The notes: generated from the letters alone by a model not told the origin. Numbered from the stretch's first letter, positions 35,701 to 50,100 are shown. The stretch is 64,000 nt of DNA from Perca fluviatilis (GCF_010015445.1 NC_053120.1:6649614-6713613); one strand, 5' to 3'. Made by a program: numbers and translations.

Positions 35701-37059
35701 AGTGAGAATGTGTTTTAGAAGCCTAAACCTAACCACACTAAAACCATTAATCAGAAGGTCAAAGTCCTGCACTTTGTACAAGTTCTGTGCAATACAAGAT
35801 AGAAAACAAACTTATTATAAAAAAAAATTAAAAAAATAATAGTAATAATAATAATAATAATAATAATAGTCCAGGCAGCAATTATCTTTTTTCCAGAACC
35901 CATTTTTTTCAAAATCTTTTAAAAGTATAATTTTTAGGAGACTGGGTTGAAATAAGACCGAGGAACACTTCTACTAATTTGATCAAATAATAATATATAA
36001 TATCTCTTTTTACTCTTTCATTTTGCTTAGGTTTAACTCAGAGTTGACACTCCCAACACAAGAAAGATTTTTTTTTGTTATGAAACAACTGGTTCAATAA
36101 AGGAAACACACACACATACACGCTGTAGACACACACAGATTGACATATTGACAACATCAACTTGACAGCTGTAGGGTAAAATGTCCTGCAACAGGACCAG
36201 GACGTGTGCGTCCGTCCTTTTGAGTTAATCCTGGACACTGCTGCGCTGCGAGAGGATGAAGTCAAATGTCACGCTCACCTGCAGAGTCTCCATCTGTCCA
36301 ACTGGCAGGTGTTCTCCCTGTGACACTTCACACATTTCAAACCAAACGCGTTCATCAGAGAAATCAATTAGACACATTCGAACCAAATTACAGGGATTAT
36401 TTCTCGCTTGACAGCGTAAAAGATCAACTTCTGTGACATGATAGCACATTACTTGCAAGGTGGAGATGCTGCTGGAATTGATATTTTCTTGGCATAAGGG
36501 AATTTATACATCTTCTAAGATTATTATAGGCCCATATGAGTCCGTGGGTTTCTGTCCTCCTCCTCCTCCTCGTCACGTTCTTCAGAGGGCAGGGGAGCCT
36601 TGGCAGCTGCTGCAGATGTCAAGACTTTGAGAGGAAGTTGTTGGAACACCCACGTTGCAGGTGTCAGGGGTGCTTATCACCGTACAGCGGTTCATCCTCT
36701 GGGTTTCCGAGTAGTGAGAGAGGTGGAGCACAACATGCATGCAAAAAGCCCTTTCTGCATTTATATGGCTTCATGATTGTGCCTGTGATGTGTCTCTCAT
36801 TACCTAACACATTTTAATATTGCACTTTTATGCTACTTGCCCACTGGTTACTTCATATTTCATTTTGTTATATATAATATGTATAGGTTCCATACTTGTA
36901 TCACATGGCAGAGTTTTTGTGTTTATTTTTCTGCATGTTTTGGTTGGCTGTGCTTTATTTGTTTCTTATTTGTCATGTTAATTTGTTTGCTGTGTTTTAA
37001 TTATTGATTTAGTTTTTGGTTGCATGTTTTGTTGCTCTGGGCCTAGCATGCTTTTATTT

Positions 37060-37142
<83 letters not shown>

Positions 37143-37263
37143 GTGAACAAACCCTGATAAGAAACTTGGTAAAAACACCCAAAAGTACAGTGACCCTGAG
37201 AGGCCACAGCACGCAACAATAAGACAACACGTAGGGTGCTCAGTATTTTATTATTATGTATCG

Positions 37264-37336
<73 letters not shown>

Positions 37337-40300
37337 GTGTGTGTGTGTTAGACGGCCAACCAGCGAGGTTGTTAAGCCTGCAAGCGCTTGTGGAGTTTAA
37401 CTCCAAAAATGCAGCTAACCACAGGTTCCCGTTAATCTTATGAAGGACATGTCGCGTCACTTTATGGAGCTTCTCAATTCCAAAAACTTTAAAACAAATT
37501 GTCAATTCGGCAACAATTTTCACAAGACTGCCTATATTCGAAATCTAAAACGTTCATTTCTCCCCTAAAACTTATTCAGAAGAGAATTTAATGATGAATA
37601 AAATGGCGAAAATTGTTAAAATTGTCCTGTTGTTGGTCTGTCTATGTACCGGAAAGCCAATGGTTGAGGCACGTGTGCATCACTTAAAAGTGTCACCTGG
37701 AAACACTTCCGTTGTTTATTTGCACACGTTGTCTTATTAGTGTGTGTTGTCTTATTAGTGCGTGCTGTGGTTAATTTGCACGTGTTGTCTTATTGTTGCG
37801 TGCTGTGGTTTATTTGCACGCGTTGTCTTATTAGTGTGTGTTGTCTTATTAGTGCGTGCTGTGGTTTATTTGCACGTGTTGTCTTATTGTTGCGTGTTGT
37901 GGTTTATTTGCACACGTCTTATTAGTGTGTGTTGTCTTATTAGTGCGTGCTGTGGTTTATTTGCACGCGTTGTCTTATTAGTGCGTGCTGTAGTTTATTT
38001 GCACGTGTTGTCTTATTGTTGCGTGCTGTGGTTTAGTTGCATGTGTTGTCTTATTAGTGCGTGCTGTAGTTTATTTGCATGTGTTGTCTTATTGTTGCGT
38101 GCTGTGGCCTCTTAGGGCCACCGTACAAAAGCCCACAGCACACGCTTCATCCATCTGTCTTTTCTTTATAAGAATCCATTTTTAAGGGATAAACTTAAAC
38201 CTGAAATATACTGTATATCTCTGAATGTACTGTGTGTTCTGCATTATGTTTGAATCCCCTGTTCCAACCCATATTATGCTGAATCAGATGCTTCTACAGC
38301 AGCTGAATGTCTGAATTGCAAAAGTTCAATCACGTGCCAGCTACCAAGAGTATATGATTTTCTTTTGCGTTCATTTTTTGATTTGAATGTGTGAAGCTTC
38401 AAACATTACTATAGGATAGTTGTTTTAAAAAACACAAAGAGTTCCTAAAAGGTCTGACACTTTCTGAACACACCACCTTCAAGGTGACAAAAAAGATTCC
38501 AATATTTGAACCAAATTAATTTATAAGTTTAGGTTGCTCTGAATGAAAAAATATTGCCTGATGCATGTATTACACAGATTCAAAAGTCTTTATGGAAGTT
38601 ATCATGTTTATATCGGTGTTATTTTGTTGGTATTTTGTTTTAATTGTATCCATTTACCTCTCTATAATTCAAAGGAATTAGTGTCATTGCCATTTGAAAA
38701 CGTTCATAAATAGTGTAGCCTACTCTAGTTTATATATTACTTACCGTTGAATTGTAATTGTGATTCCTGGACACCTCTGGAGAAAACACTGTTACTCTAG
38801 CTGCCCGCTGAACCTCGTATCATCATTTCTGGACTGACGAGCGTTTTCGAGTGACTCTGGTGTTCTCTCTTCTTAGACAGAGGCCATCCACCCAGACTGT
38901 GCCCTGGTGGTTCAGCACATGAAGGCTCAAGAACAATGTAACCAGATCCACAAACAGGAGGAGAACAACCACTCTACCAGGACAGGTCAGTGTGCTTTCA
39001 TGATGCTGTGGGAACAGAGGCGCTATTATGGAACTAGTCTATATCACGGCGTTCCACTTTCCGGGATTGCTCTGTTGCTGCCGGAAATTCCGCTGGATGT
39101 CCATTTTTTCGGCCAGATATCCGTTACCTTCCGCTTTCTTTGTGTTGGAATTTTAAACGCAATTTTGTAATCCCACTCTGGCAACAAGGAACTAGAAAAA
39201 AAAATCTCTAACAGCATTGTCACACTTGTAATGCTCAGAGCATGGTACACATAACCTGACGCGGCAGATGGTTTGTTAACACAGAACCATCTGAGACACC
39301 GTCATTGAAAACTGTTTGGGAAAGGGCAGGCACTTTCAAAAATTACCTGGCATGTGATTGGATGAACCCCATCCACCATTGTTGTTTTGAACCAACAGTG
39401 GCTGTCACCACACACACACACACACACCTTAGTCTATATGGGCGACGTTCCATTTCCAGGATTGTTCAGGTGCCGCCAGAAATTCCACTGGATGTCTCTC
39501 TTTTTAGGCCGCATGTCCCACACCTTCCTCTTTCTTTGTGTTGCCGTTCTAAACTCCGGTAGATTTCTGAGGACTATGGTTAACTGCTCCTCAGATCTCT
39601 GCAGGGTAAATCCAGACAGCTAGCTAGACTATCTGTCCAATCGGAGTTTTCTGTTGCCCAACTAAAACTACTTTTAAACGTACACATGTTCCACCAAAAC
39701 AAGTTCCTTCCCGAGGCTATTTAGCAGAGGCACCGTGGCTCTTACCGGCCTATAGCCCCGCCCAAGACGATTGCGATTGGTTTAAAGAAATGCCAATAAA
39801 CCAGAGCACTTTTTTCTCCGATCGGGGAATGCTGTGTGGACTAGACTACACCCACCTAACCCACGCCCGTAGCTGCCAGTAGCTAAGGGCTACGGAACCT
39901 CACAGGCTGCCGATTGGTTCAGTAAGCCGTTAGTTCAGACACAAAGGCATTACTTGAAGCCTGACAAGATGGGTTCTTGCGTGATCCCATGATATAGCGA
40001 GAATGATACACAAAACAAAGGTTAGTTTGTAATATGCACACCGATGGGTAGCTACTTTCTGATTTTATAATTGGCCTTCAGGTCAGGGGTTGTGTTTTTC
40101 AGTTAGTTTGTTGCTCAAGACAAAGGGCTCACTGATCAGAGGTGAGGATCCTCCATCCACATGGCCAAAAATGCCATAGGGTATGCAATCAGGTCAAGAT
40201 TCATTCAGTCAAAGGTTACACTGTAGAGGAATCAGCATTCAAATTCAAAGGGAGTTTAACCTGATAGCATGTGTCTGGTCAAACGCAATTTCATTCAAAT

Positions 40301-43300
40301 TTTACATAAGGAAAATGCAGCACGATCAAGGACCACTTTCCTCACATTTACATTAGATACCATATGCCCAATCCATGCATCATTCTTAAAATACAATGAA
40401 TAAACTTTAACCCACACCTGCATGTAAAGCTCACTGCAGCACACACAGCAGGCTGCTGGATGCCTTCCTGTAGCGGATAATTGGGTCTGTTTAATCAAAA
40501 GCCTAGCGAGCGCATTTGCTTCCTGTTATCGAATTACCGCCCGTCACTTGGCAAAGCAGCCAAAACAATCAAGGGAACTAATCAGGTGAGAAGACGCCTG
40601 GATTAAAAGGTACTGATTGGTCAACCTGGCCTGGTTTCATCTGTGTAGCTCAGGTAGGAGGTGAGCCAACGGAATCAGAGGAGATTCCACTATCCTCCCT
40701 TCAATGCCTCAGAAAAAAAGGAAAACAATACTCAGCCACTGGAACAGCTTGTCCTTCAGGAGGGGCCGCACTTCATTTTCCATCTGAGATGCAATCTGAA
40801 AGCATTTTGATTACACCTGAAATATGAATTCTCTTTGTTTTGAAGTGTTTTGAATTACGCGACAGGGTCATTCCAGGCAGGTAAGCTCCGCTCTCGCCTC
40901 CTCGCTCCGTCTCAGGAAAGTTGTTATGAAAGCTACACACTCGGTGAGACAGTTGTCTGCTCGCCTGTGGGACTGCCTGACACAGCCGGTGAAGCTCTGA
41001 ATTAATTGCATCATTTGTCACCCATTTCCTGTGATCATCCAAAAGCAAAGACGCGACAATTAGCGTTTGAAGCGGCAGGTATGAGCCACTTCAAGCCCGG
41101 CCTGAACACTGACTGAAGTAGAGTGAGGAAACGCTTCGCTTCTCCAGTCAGCTTTTACAAAAGCTGTACGGTCCGGAGGGAGAAACAGTCCCAGTTTCTC
41201 CTGTATGCTCTCCCCAGTGACTGAAACACCCCACCAAACACATCATTGAATCAGTCAATCAAAATGTATAATACTGTATATACAAAGCGAAATTTTGTGG
41301 GAAAAGTCTGAATGAATTCACGCACCAAATACAACAACTGAGAGTTGTACAGGCAGCTGCGAGCGTGAAACAAAACATAGAGGGGGGGCAAAGTCAAAAA
41401 TGGCACCAGCGTGTATAAAACTAAGCAGCAAGCGCACAGAGCAGCCACAGCTGCCTGTATACAACTCTCGATTGTTGAATTGGTGCTGTGATGTCATGAG
41501 AGGTTTCTCATAGTAGCAAGCGGGGTAGAGCAGAGAACAGCCAAGCCAGTTGTTAACAAGAGAGGTCCTTTATTGTAGAGCAGTCCCTTTTTCCAACACC
41601 ATAGTCCAACGAAAAACAGCAAACTTAACTCAAACTTACAGGAAGACCACAAAATCTCCTCTCACTGCCCTGAAACTTCGGTTTTCCTATATAATGTCTG
41701 TGTCTCTCCAAGAAACAAAACCCTCTCCTGCATGTTGGGAGCTGTAGTTTGGGTGGCGGCCATCTTGGACTGGGGCAGCCACTCCTGTAGAGGAACATAG
41801 CGTCCCTCTACCACACGTCCCCTTGTGATGCCACAGTGCGCAAAGTGTAAAATCTGCGTGCGTGAAATGATTTAATTTGCTTGTGAGCATGTTTTATCGC
41901 GCTCGGGAGATATAACATAAACCTGACGCCACGAGATACGAGTGTATCAGCAGAGTGATAGTGATAGGTGTCAGGTTGTAATGTCCGTGCTGTACGCCTG
42001 CATGAATAGGATTGGACGGCGATAGTCAGCTGTAGTAGCCAAGCAGCCGAAGAATGAGCCACTGATGACTGACTAGTGTCACCAACTAGTAGAAGCTGGA
42101 ACATGCTTCTGTTTCTTAAATATCCTTACATGTTTCAGGCTAACCTCCTGACAGGAAGCCAGATGAACTAAATGTTTGGATTGTAGTGTTCTGATCCTTC
42201 ATTGGTCTAATTCTACAAATCAGTTTGAAAGCTATAGTGTATAGTTTCTGTCTCCCCCATGAGGAATTCTAAATATTGACAACAAAACTGTTGGCCCGTC
42301 CACATGATAAAAGTCTTCCGTGACCGTGCACAGCCCCCCACCCCTCCCCCACGCAGTTGCTAGTAGCCAAGGAGGACACGGAGGAGTGAAAAAAAATGCT
42401 CTCTTCAGAAGAGGTCATTATCTTCACTCGAGTTTCTGCGCGGCAAAGTCACCAGACGACACAATCTTCTGAACAAACCCATACTGAGAAATACCAAGAG
42501 AGTTGTGTGGAGCTGATAGTCTTTTCATGTCACACGATTTTTGAAACCTCTCACTCAAAGTGCAAAACTACACACCAAATCTCCAAAACCATAAGCTATT
42601 TCTCAGTCTTTGACTCAGTTTTCAATTGAATCAAACACTTTTTTTCAAAACACTACACACAATTCTCTACCTAAAACACGAAAAGTGACTTGCTTTCCTT
42701 TTCCAAATACAACCGATCAAAATGCTACACTTATTCACCAGGTCACACACCCAGTCCTCACATGTGCAAACACTAATTGCTTAACTGATCACTAACCAAT
42801 CACTGCTTTAGTATAGGCCTATAAATATGTCAAAGTTCAGATTACCCGTTTTGAACAATGGATGCCAACAATGGACAGAGAGCAAGGGGAGTAAGGGGGA
42901 GAGGGAGGGGACAACAACATGTACAAATTCAAAGACGAAGAGTTGGAAGAGGAGGAGGAGGAGGACGAGGGCAAAGAAGAGAAGGAAGGAGAGCCATCTC
43001 TGATGAGATTAGGGCAACACTTGTTGATCATGTGATCAACCACGGTTTGACCACGGTTTGACATGACAACTTGAGTCGATTTACAGCGGCGTCCATAATT
43101 CGAACCTTCAGAAATGAGAACAGGTATGCAACTATCTAATGACTATTTTAGCATTACAGTAATGTACTGTAAAATACGTATGACTGCATAATATTGCATA
43201 AACATTTGTAACTCTAAGCCATCCATTTACTGCACTGCATTGAATGAGTGAGGTTGGTTATCATGCTGTACTACATTTTTTTGCAAATTGTTTACAGTTC

Positions 43301-45474
43301 CTATGCTAAACACATACTGTGTTTGAATTCTCTACAGAGTGGAAAGGCAAAGACATGGAGGACGAGAATGCTTGTTTACAGACATACAAGAGACTGCAAT
43401 TATAAATATGGTTCTGGCAAACAGTGCAATTAGGATTTGAGAGATAAGAGAGCATATCTTGAATAATGACACCATAAATAACAACATAAATGCTGTAAGC
43501 CTGTCGACCATACAACGCATCCTCCAACGGCACAAAGTGACGATGAAACAACTTTACAAGGAGCCATTTGAGAGAAACTCTGACAGAGTCAAGAATCTGC
43601 GACAGTACTTTGTAGAGGTATGTATGCAACACTACTTCCAGTACTTCAGACATACCATATTTACTGATCTGTATATCATTTTGTCTGTTACAGAGAGTAT
43701 TGGAGATGGATGCCTATGTAATTTGCTATGAATTTATTTATGTGGATGAGGTTGGCTTCAACCTCACCAAATCCAGGCACCGCAGAAGAAATGTAATAGG
43801 ACAGAGGGCAATTACCAATGTCCCCGGACAGCGTGGGGGTAATATAACTATGTGTGCTCCCATCACTCAAAACGGGGTCCTCCATCACAATGCCATTGAC
43901 TTTTCTGGATGCAATTTACACAATGCTTGTCCCTGATCCAGATCAGGAGCCTGCTAGATTTGTGGTTATATGGGACAATGTTAGTTTTCACCCGGCTGTT
44001 CTGGTCCAAAACTGGTTTGCCACCCATCCACAATTTGTAGTTTTATACCTATCCCCATATTCACCTTTTCTAAATCCCATAGAGGAATTCTTCTCAGCCT
44101 GGCGCTGGAAAGTCTATGATCACCAACCCTATGCCTGCATGCCGATTCTCCAGGCAATGGAGGAAGCACGTTGGGACATAGAGGTTGCCTCTGTCCAAGG
44201 TTGGATACGCCATGCTAGGAGATACTTCCCTCGTTGTTTGGCAAGAGAAAACGTATCTTGTGATGTGGACAAAGTATTGTGACCAGACCCAGGCCGGAGA
44301 AGAGATGAAGCGTAGTTTAGCACTGGTGATCGCCCCCGCTCGATGGTGTTTTAAGCTCCTACCTTTGACTTCAAGGCACCTAACCCTAACCCTAACCCTT
44401 GCCTAACCCTAGTGCCTTCCATGCAGCGCTGCCTGGAAGACGACATTGGGGGCTTAAAACACCAAACACCATCGCCCCCCCCTACCAATTCCTGGACTGC
44501 CCCCTCGGGACCCCACACACACACACGGTTTACATATGTTTATGGTTTTGTTGTATGCTACGGTATACAACAGTAATGTTTGGCCTAATAAATATTTTCT
44601 GTTTCTACATTGCATTGGTGTTTACAGTGTACTTTTTACCCCTCTCAGCAGATTACTTTCACTGTAGAACATTGTATTGAAAGACCAAAGAGTTTTAGAT
44701 TTAGAACAACAGTTTTTACATGGTATATCCCAAAATGTACTATTATGAAAGAAGTGTTTGCCATTTGATGCAAATGCTTCATTCTGACATGTTTATGGCA
44801 TTTTGAATGCATTGTTTTATTTTGAAGGAGATGTGAGGCATTATTGCATTTTGTGTGTGCAGTTTTGGGAATTGTGTGTAGAGTTTTGAAAAAAGGAGAC
44901 AGTTTTGAAAACGTGTGTAACCTGTTATGTAGCAACTCATTTGGCAATGGCTTGAATGTAACGGGCGTTCATTATTATCAAAAAGTTACGCACTAAAGCT
45001 TTAACCTGTTCTGTAAGTAATTCATTTAGTTTTTTTTCATAAGCAAAACTTTGTAAAAGGGACAATTTTACAACACGACTACTTGTACTTGTGATAACCG
45101 AGCACCTGTTCTCTCAAAGCAGTTTAAAGATCTAGAAGTTTAAATAGGAAGTCAAACAGGTGCGTTTAGGAACCAATGCATTCAGTAATTCACTAATTCA
45201 TCAGGATTCATTAAGAGTGGAAGAACCCATCAGATGTGAGTAGACGAAGGACGAACAGATGGGTGGAAGGAAGAGAGTGACTGGGAAATTAAGAGGCTTC
45301 GTAATGGCAGTGTTACAAAAGACTGCCCAATTTGCAGTTGTTAGTGTGGTTATAATTGTTTCCTGTGATGGGTAAAATAAGGACAATGTACAGCACCAAG
45401 ACAGGTGAAAACACACTCTCATTCACTTTGTGTCTTTTTGTATTTCTTGAGTAATCAACAGCTGTCCACCGGAG

Positions 45475-45529
<55 letters not shown>

Positions 45530-45652
45530 AATGTCTTGTCTTCTTCAGGTTAATTAACTTCACATCTCCAGTCCAACAGGAAACACCATCAGAGCAGAAA
45601 CATGGGAAGTCAGTGACAGAGAGGAAATGAGAAAGTGAACTAATGCAGAAGT

Positions 45653-45694
<42 letters not shown>

Positions 45695-45793
45695 AAAAAG
45701 AGAGAGAAGAACGGATTAACAGTGCTGTCCATTTTCAAAGGATACTTCTAATTAGACTCACAGTGAGCAACAGCCAGCGTCATGAATTTGTGT

Positions 45794-45838
<45 letters not shown>

Positions 45839-47084
45839 TATGTGTGTGTGTTTCCACTTGGCTTCCACGCTCCACTGTTGACATTTCCACAGATCATTAC
45901 ACACCACACTGTCCTGCCTTCTCTGTCTCTTTGTGGTCACTCGCAATTGTCACTTCCATAACTAATTACACCGACCAAATACCAGAGGTGGAACTCAACA
46001 AAGTACATTTTATCACAGAAATAATAGGTCTATAAACACATCAACATTAATCAACAGCGACATGAATGATGGATTTATTGTTTATCAAGCCTAAAAAAAC
46101 GTGATGAGTTGCTGCTTTTCTGTTTTATATGATTGCAAATTTAATATCTTAGACATTTTAAGCTTTTTTTGTTCAAAATTAGCTTGTGCGTGTCTGCTTG
46201 GATTTGAAAGTTTGGTTCAACCATGATGAAAAGGCAGAACTCTGTATCAAGTATGTCAAATGTGCTGGGAGAGAAACAATGACTTTCATACTTTTCACTA
46301 GTCAAGTCAACTTTTTTTTCAATTCTGCAATATTTGCAGACATACAGAGCTATTGAAAATACTTTTCTCTCCCACCCATTGTGCAATAAGGACACGTATA
46401 ACAAGTATAATTTAAAAGATGAGAAATATATACAAATAAAGATTTAAAAGAAATATATATAAAAAAGACAAGTAATATGTATAAATAACATAAAGAAAGA
46501 TAAGTAATACATGAAATACATTCTAAATAGTGCAAATGTAAGACAAAACCAAACAGTATAGAAAACAAAAGATAAAGATATTGAAATGTGCAATATAAAA
46601 GGAAGACATGAGGTCAAGCAGACCTGAATATTGCACAGAAGCCTACAAAGTCACTTTTGGAGTTTAAAAACCACTAAACCACTAGCGCACACCAATAACG
46701 GTATATGCTATGGACATAGTCTCTGTGACGTCACACATAGGTCTCTGAAGAACCAAAATAAAGCTCAAAGTAGGTGGGTCCAGCCATTGCCATCTTGGCA
46801 GTGCCTGACGTCGGCTAGTATCACGTTGCCAGACCTTCCTCCACAGAGCTGCGGCGTGGGGTCTGGCTAGTCCACACAGCATTCCGGGATGGGAGAGAAA
46901 CGTGCTCTGGTTTATTGACATTTCTTTCAACCAATCATAATCGTCTTGGGCGGCGCTAAGCCCCGGACGCAGCAACGGCGCCTCTGCAAAATAGTCTCAG
47001 GAAGGAACTTTTTGTGGTGGAACATGTGCACCTAGGGATGCAAGCTCTGGAAGTCGAGTGTGTAATGAGAATTTTACTCATAAA

Positions 47085-47164
<80 letters not shown>

Positions 47165-50100
47165 GTCGGTTCTAGCTCGGAGGATGTTTCCCGAATTGAC
47201 CAAAGTTTAGAACGCCAACACAAAGAACGGAAAGGTGAGGGACAGCCGGCACCGGAGGTATCCCGTAAATAAAATGTCGTCGATGTTAGACTAGACGTCG
47301 GCTAATCCAAAATTTAGCAAAGAGGTGTGGATGGAGCTGAGGCTGGCTAAATGAAGCCTACCGTCCATGCCCGCCTCCTGTGACAGCAGCCACCTGTCAC
47401 TCAAAGCGGAACGCCCTTAATTATGCAGAACTTTAAGCCTTAATATGATTTAAACAGTTGAGTTTAAAAAAGAAAATGCCCCACGTTGTCATGAAAGGAG
47501 AACTCAGCTATAGAGATGAAAACATGTTTATTTCTGCTGTAACGTTGGGCATTTTACCATGGCATCAGCTTACTTTTTCAGCCCCGCGGCTTGGTGCACA
47601 CACGCTACTTCACATTGCAGAGGAAAATATTGTCATTACTCTACTCTGTCTCTCGGGTGCAGATCATGATTCAACATTTTTCGCTTGGATTTTCAGTGTC
47701 AGCTGGTCAGTGGCGGTTCTAATGGGGGGCCCTCGACCCCCCTCTGGCCCCCCTAAAGGTTGTTTTACAGTAGCCGCAGCCGAGCTGGCGCACGCCATCG
47801 TGACGTCAAAATGACGTTGAGCCAGGATTTTGACTGCGCGACCAAATCGAAACATTGACGTCAATGCTTCTGCCAGTTCTGCCATTGATTACCTTTTTCT
47901 TCTTCTTCTGGTCCGTATAAATGGCAAAGTCGGTAGCCTTTACTCAGTTGCGACACCTCTGTTCAGGAGAAGACTGCAACTAGTGTTGCAAGCACCAGCA
48001 CGGGTATAAATAGTTATGGCGATTCCATGATGTCACATTTGCGCGCCAGCTTGGCTGCGGCTACTGTAAAATGGCCTTAACTGTGGCAAATATTTTCATA
48101 CATCTTTATCCCCACCTTCAGCCCCAAAAAGGGGATTTTACTTTTGTAGAACCAAACCCATGGGGGGTTGATTAATATATTTGGTTCCCTTGAAATCGCA
48201 TGTGACCCCAGCCTGGCCCTTCCATTTGAAACGGTCTAGAACCACCACTGCAGCTGGTCGAGGGAGAATAAAGTACAGTTTGGGTTTGCGAAGCAGGAGG
48301 GAGATTAGATGAGAGATCCAGGCAGTAGAAATATCTGCTGTCTAAACAGAACATACACTAACAACAGTAACTTTATCTTTCCATAACATGTCAGTTAAAA
48401 TACACAAGCACCGTCTGTATTTTACTTCTTCTTCCTCCTCCTCGTCTTCTCTGTTTCTCCGTCCACCTCTGCTTCTCCCTCGTCACATAACATCGTTTTA
48501 TTAAAGGGCAGATATTGTCGTAGACGTCCCAGCGGAGCCTTTGCGCCTGTAATATTTGTAACAACATCACTGCAATATTTGTAACAATATTATAGCAGGA
48601 GCAGTGTAGATGACAAACAGAAGACAAATGTCTAATTGAATCATGATAACACTGGGTAGCGAAGTTTGAGAAGTCGTAGCCAGAGGAGGAATAAACTACT
48701 GAGATGTGGCCACCTGCCACCCATTTCGAATGTTATCACTCCATTGAATGGGTGTTATCGGTGTTTATCAGCGGCATACAATATATATGGGTTAGAAGGG
48801 GCCGGCTACACCTTCACAGAGATCCTTTCACACACTGGGTTTCAAAAAGTGTCCTTTTATACTGTCACAGTCTGTATACGTGCCCTAACAGCTCTCTAGG
48901 CTTTTCATTACCCGGAGAGCCATCAAGGACTTTATAATTTAGGCCTTTTAACGTGCCACTTTCAATCAATGCAGCAGATGAAAATGTCATCAGCAGCTGC
49001 CAGCTCGGTGTTACTGTCCAAACAGCTATAGCTAAATAGCTCAGATGCGAGGCAGAATTTTCAGTTCAAAGTCACAGTTATGCAGCGAGATGTTTGCCTA
49101 ATCATTGCTTCTGGCAGGAGAACCTCCAGCCGGAGCCAAAGGCTGTGTTTTATTATGAATGAGTGGCGGTGGTCTCCGCGCGCTGCTGTTTTAATTGACA
49201 TGGGGCCAAGCAGCTTTGATGTGTGAGGCGTTGTGGTGGCAGAGAGAGACGGGCTCCTCATTACTGCTCTCTCTCTTTTTCTCTCTCTCTCCCCCCCCTC
49301 TTCACACCTCCCCCATTCGGAGCGACGGAGGCTGCAAGGAGAGCGTGTCAGCCATGTGAGGGGAACAGCAGAGGCAAAGCGTGGGCAGAGAGGAGGGCTG
49401 AGGACGTCACCGAATCAAACGCCCTTTTATTTTCTTCCCAAACTGGGGGACCCCTTGAAAAATTTATTTCTATACAGATAAAATGAATCTTAGTTAGGTA
49501 TGGGAGTCACTAGTTAACATGAGCAAGTGCTGTAGCATTCAGAAGTGTTCACTCACTGACTGAAATGTAAGCGCGCTGCATAAAGAGAGAGGGGAAGTAA
49601 GTCAGGGTTATGTCAGAACCTAGAACATATTCTGCGAAATTCTGCAGTCATTATTGTCTGTGATTGTTATTTAATTAGAAAAAGTTGAAGACCTGGCCAG
49701 TGCAGGAAGATCATTTCCATCTATTTTCTAATGCAAATCAACTTGTTTTTACTAATAGTTTCTGCTACAGTCTTCTTACTTATACTTTTTGGTTTGAATG
49801 TACTGACACTCATATCTAAAACATGTTTAAACCTTGTGTTGTCTTCCCGTCAATCTTGAAAAAGGGTTTTGCTTTTTCCAACGTTTTAAATTGTTAAATC
49901 TTTCTTCTACACATTTTCAGTGCTTATTTCTATGTCCCATATTTTCTGATATAAAACAAAAATTTAAAACGGGTCAATTTGACCCGGTTAAGGGTTAAAC
50001 AAGTTTGTTTCTATTCAAGAGACAGTTTGAATTAGTCTTACTCCAGTGGTGGACATTCTTTTCACTTGTGTTAAGAAAAAATGGACTCCATAGTCAACCA

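Larger units (their letters stand above)
33831..35712. mobile_element. Inverted-repeat element (TTCTCACTCC ends) carrying a long minisatellite
   Basis: The left arm (TTCTCACTCCGAACTCGTAA, then AACACCGAACGCTTGGGCAG) is mirrored at the right (CTGACCAAGCGTCCGTATTT, then TACGCGATGGGAGTGAGAA). Both arms also share a GCGTCA/TGACGC stretch. The interior has the minisatellite at 34104-35027 and a nested element at 35079. No transposase. Confidence 0.7.
42531..44917 (+). mobile_element. IS630/Tc1-mariner-type transposon with intron-bearing transposase gene
   Basis: The left CACACGATTTTTGAAACC and the right reverse complement CACACGTTTTCAAAACTG align for about 60 bp as imperfect inverted repeats rich in CAAAACTACACAC. 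TA follows the right end (44918). The interior holds a broken three-exon transposase (42858-44282). The host-site comparison with 52640-52690 supports these boundaries. Confidence 0.7.
42225..45004 (+). mobile_element. TTAA element (AAAGCTATAGTG family) split by an IS630/Tc1-like transposon
   Basis: The left end AAAGCTATAGTGTATAGTTT and the right end GTTACGCACTAAAGCTTTAA are imperfect inverted termini. The left TTAA has decayed to TTGAA; the right TTAA is at 45001. The left 300 bp match 52370-52660. The host sequence is cut at 42530/44918 by the inserted transposon. Confidence 0.65.

Noticed and set aside
36536..36817. Possible secreted Cys-rich peptide with a hydrophobic N terminus
   Set aside because: A single short frame in intron 1 with no conserved domain, no supporting splice sites and no relation to the receptor frame.
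37762..38115. 117-residue Cys/Leu-rich reading frame
   Set aside because: Generated entirely by the minisatellite, with repeated peptide units; no splice context or start context.
38877..38881. Alternative exon 2 acceptor at 38880
   Set aside because: It would shift the frame relative to exon 1; only the acceptor at 38876 keeps the receptor open.
44385..44412. Interstitial telomere
   Set aside because: Only about four CCTAAC units inside a transposon; more likely local slippage than a telomere-fusion remnant.
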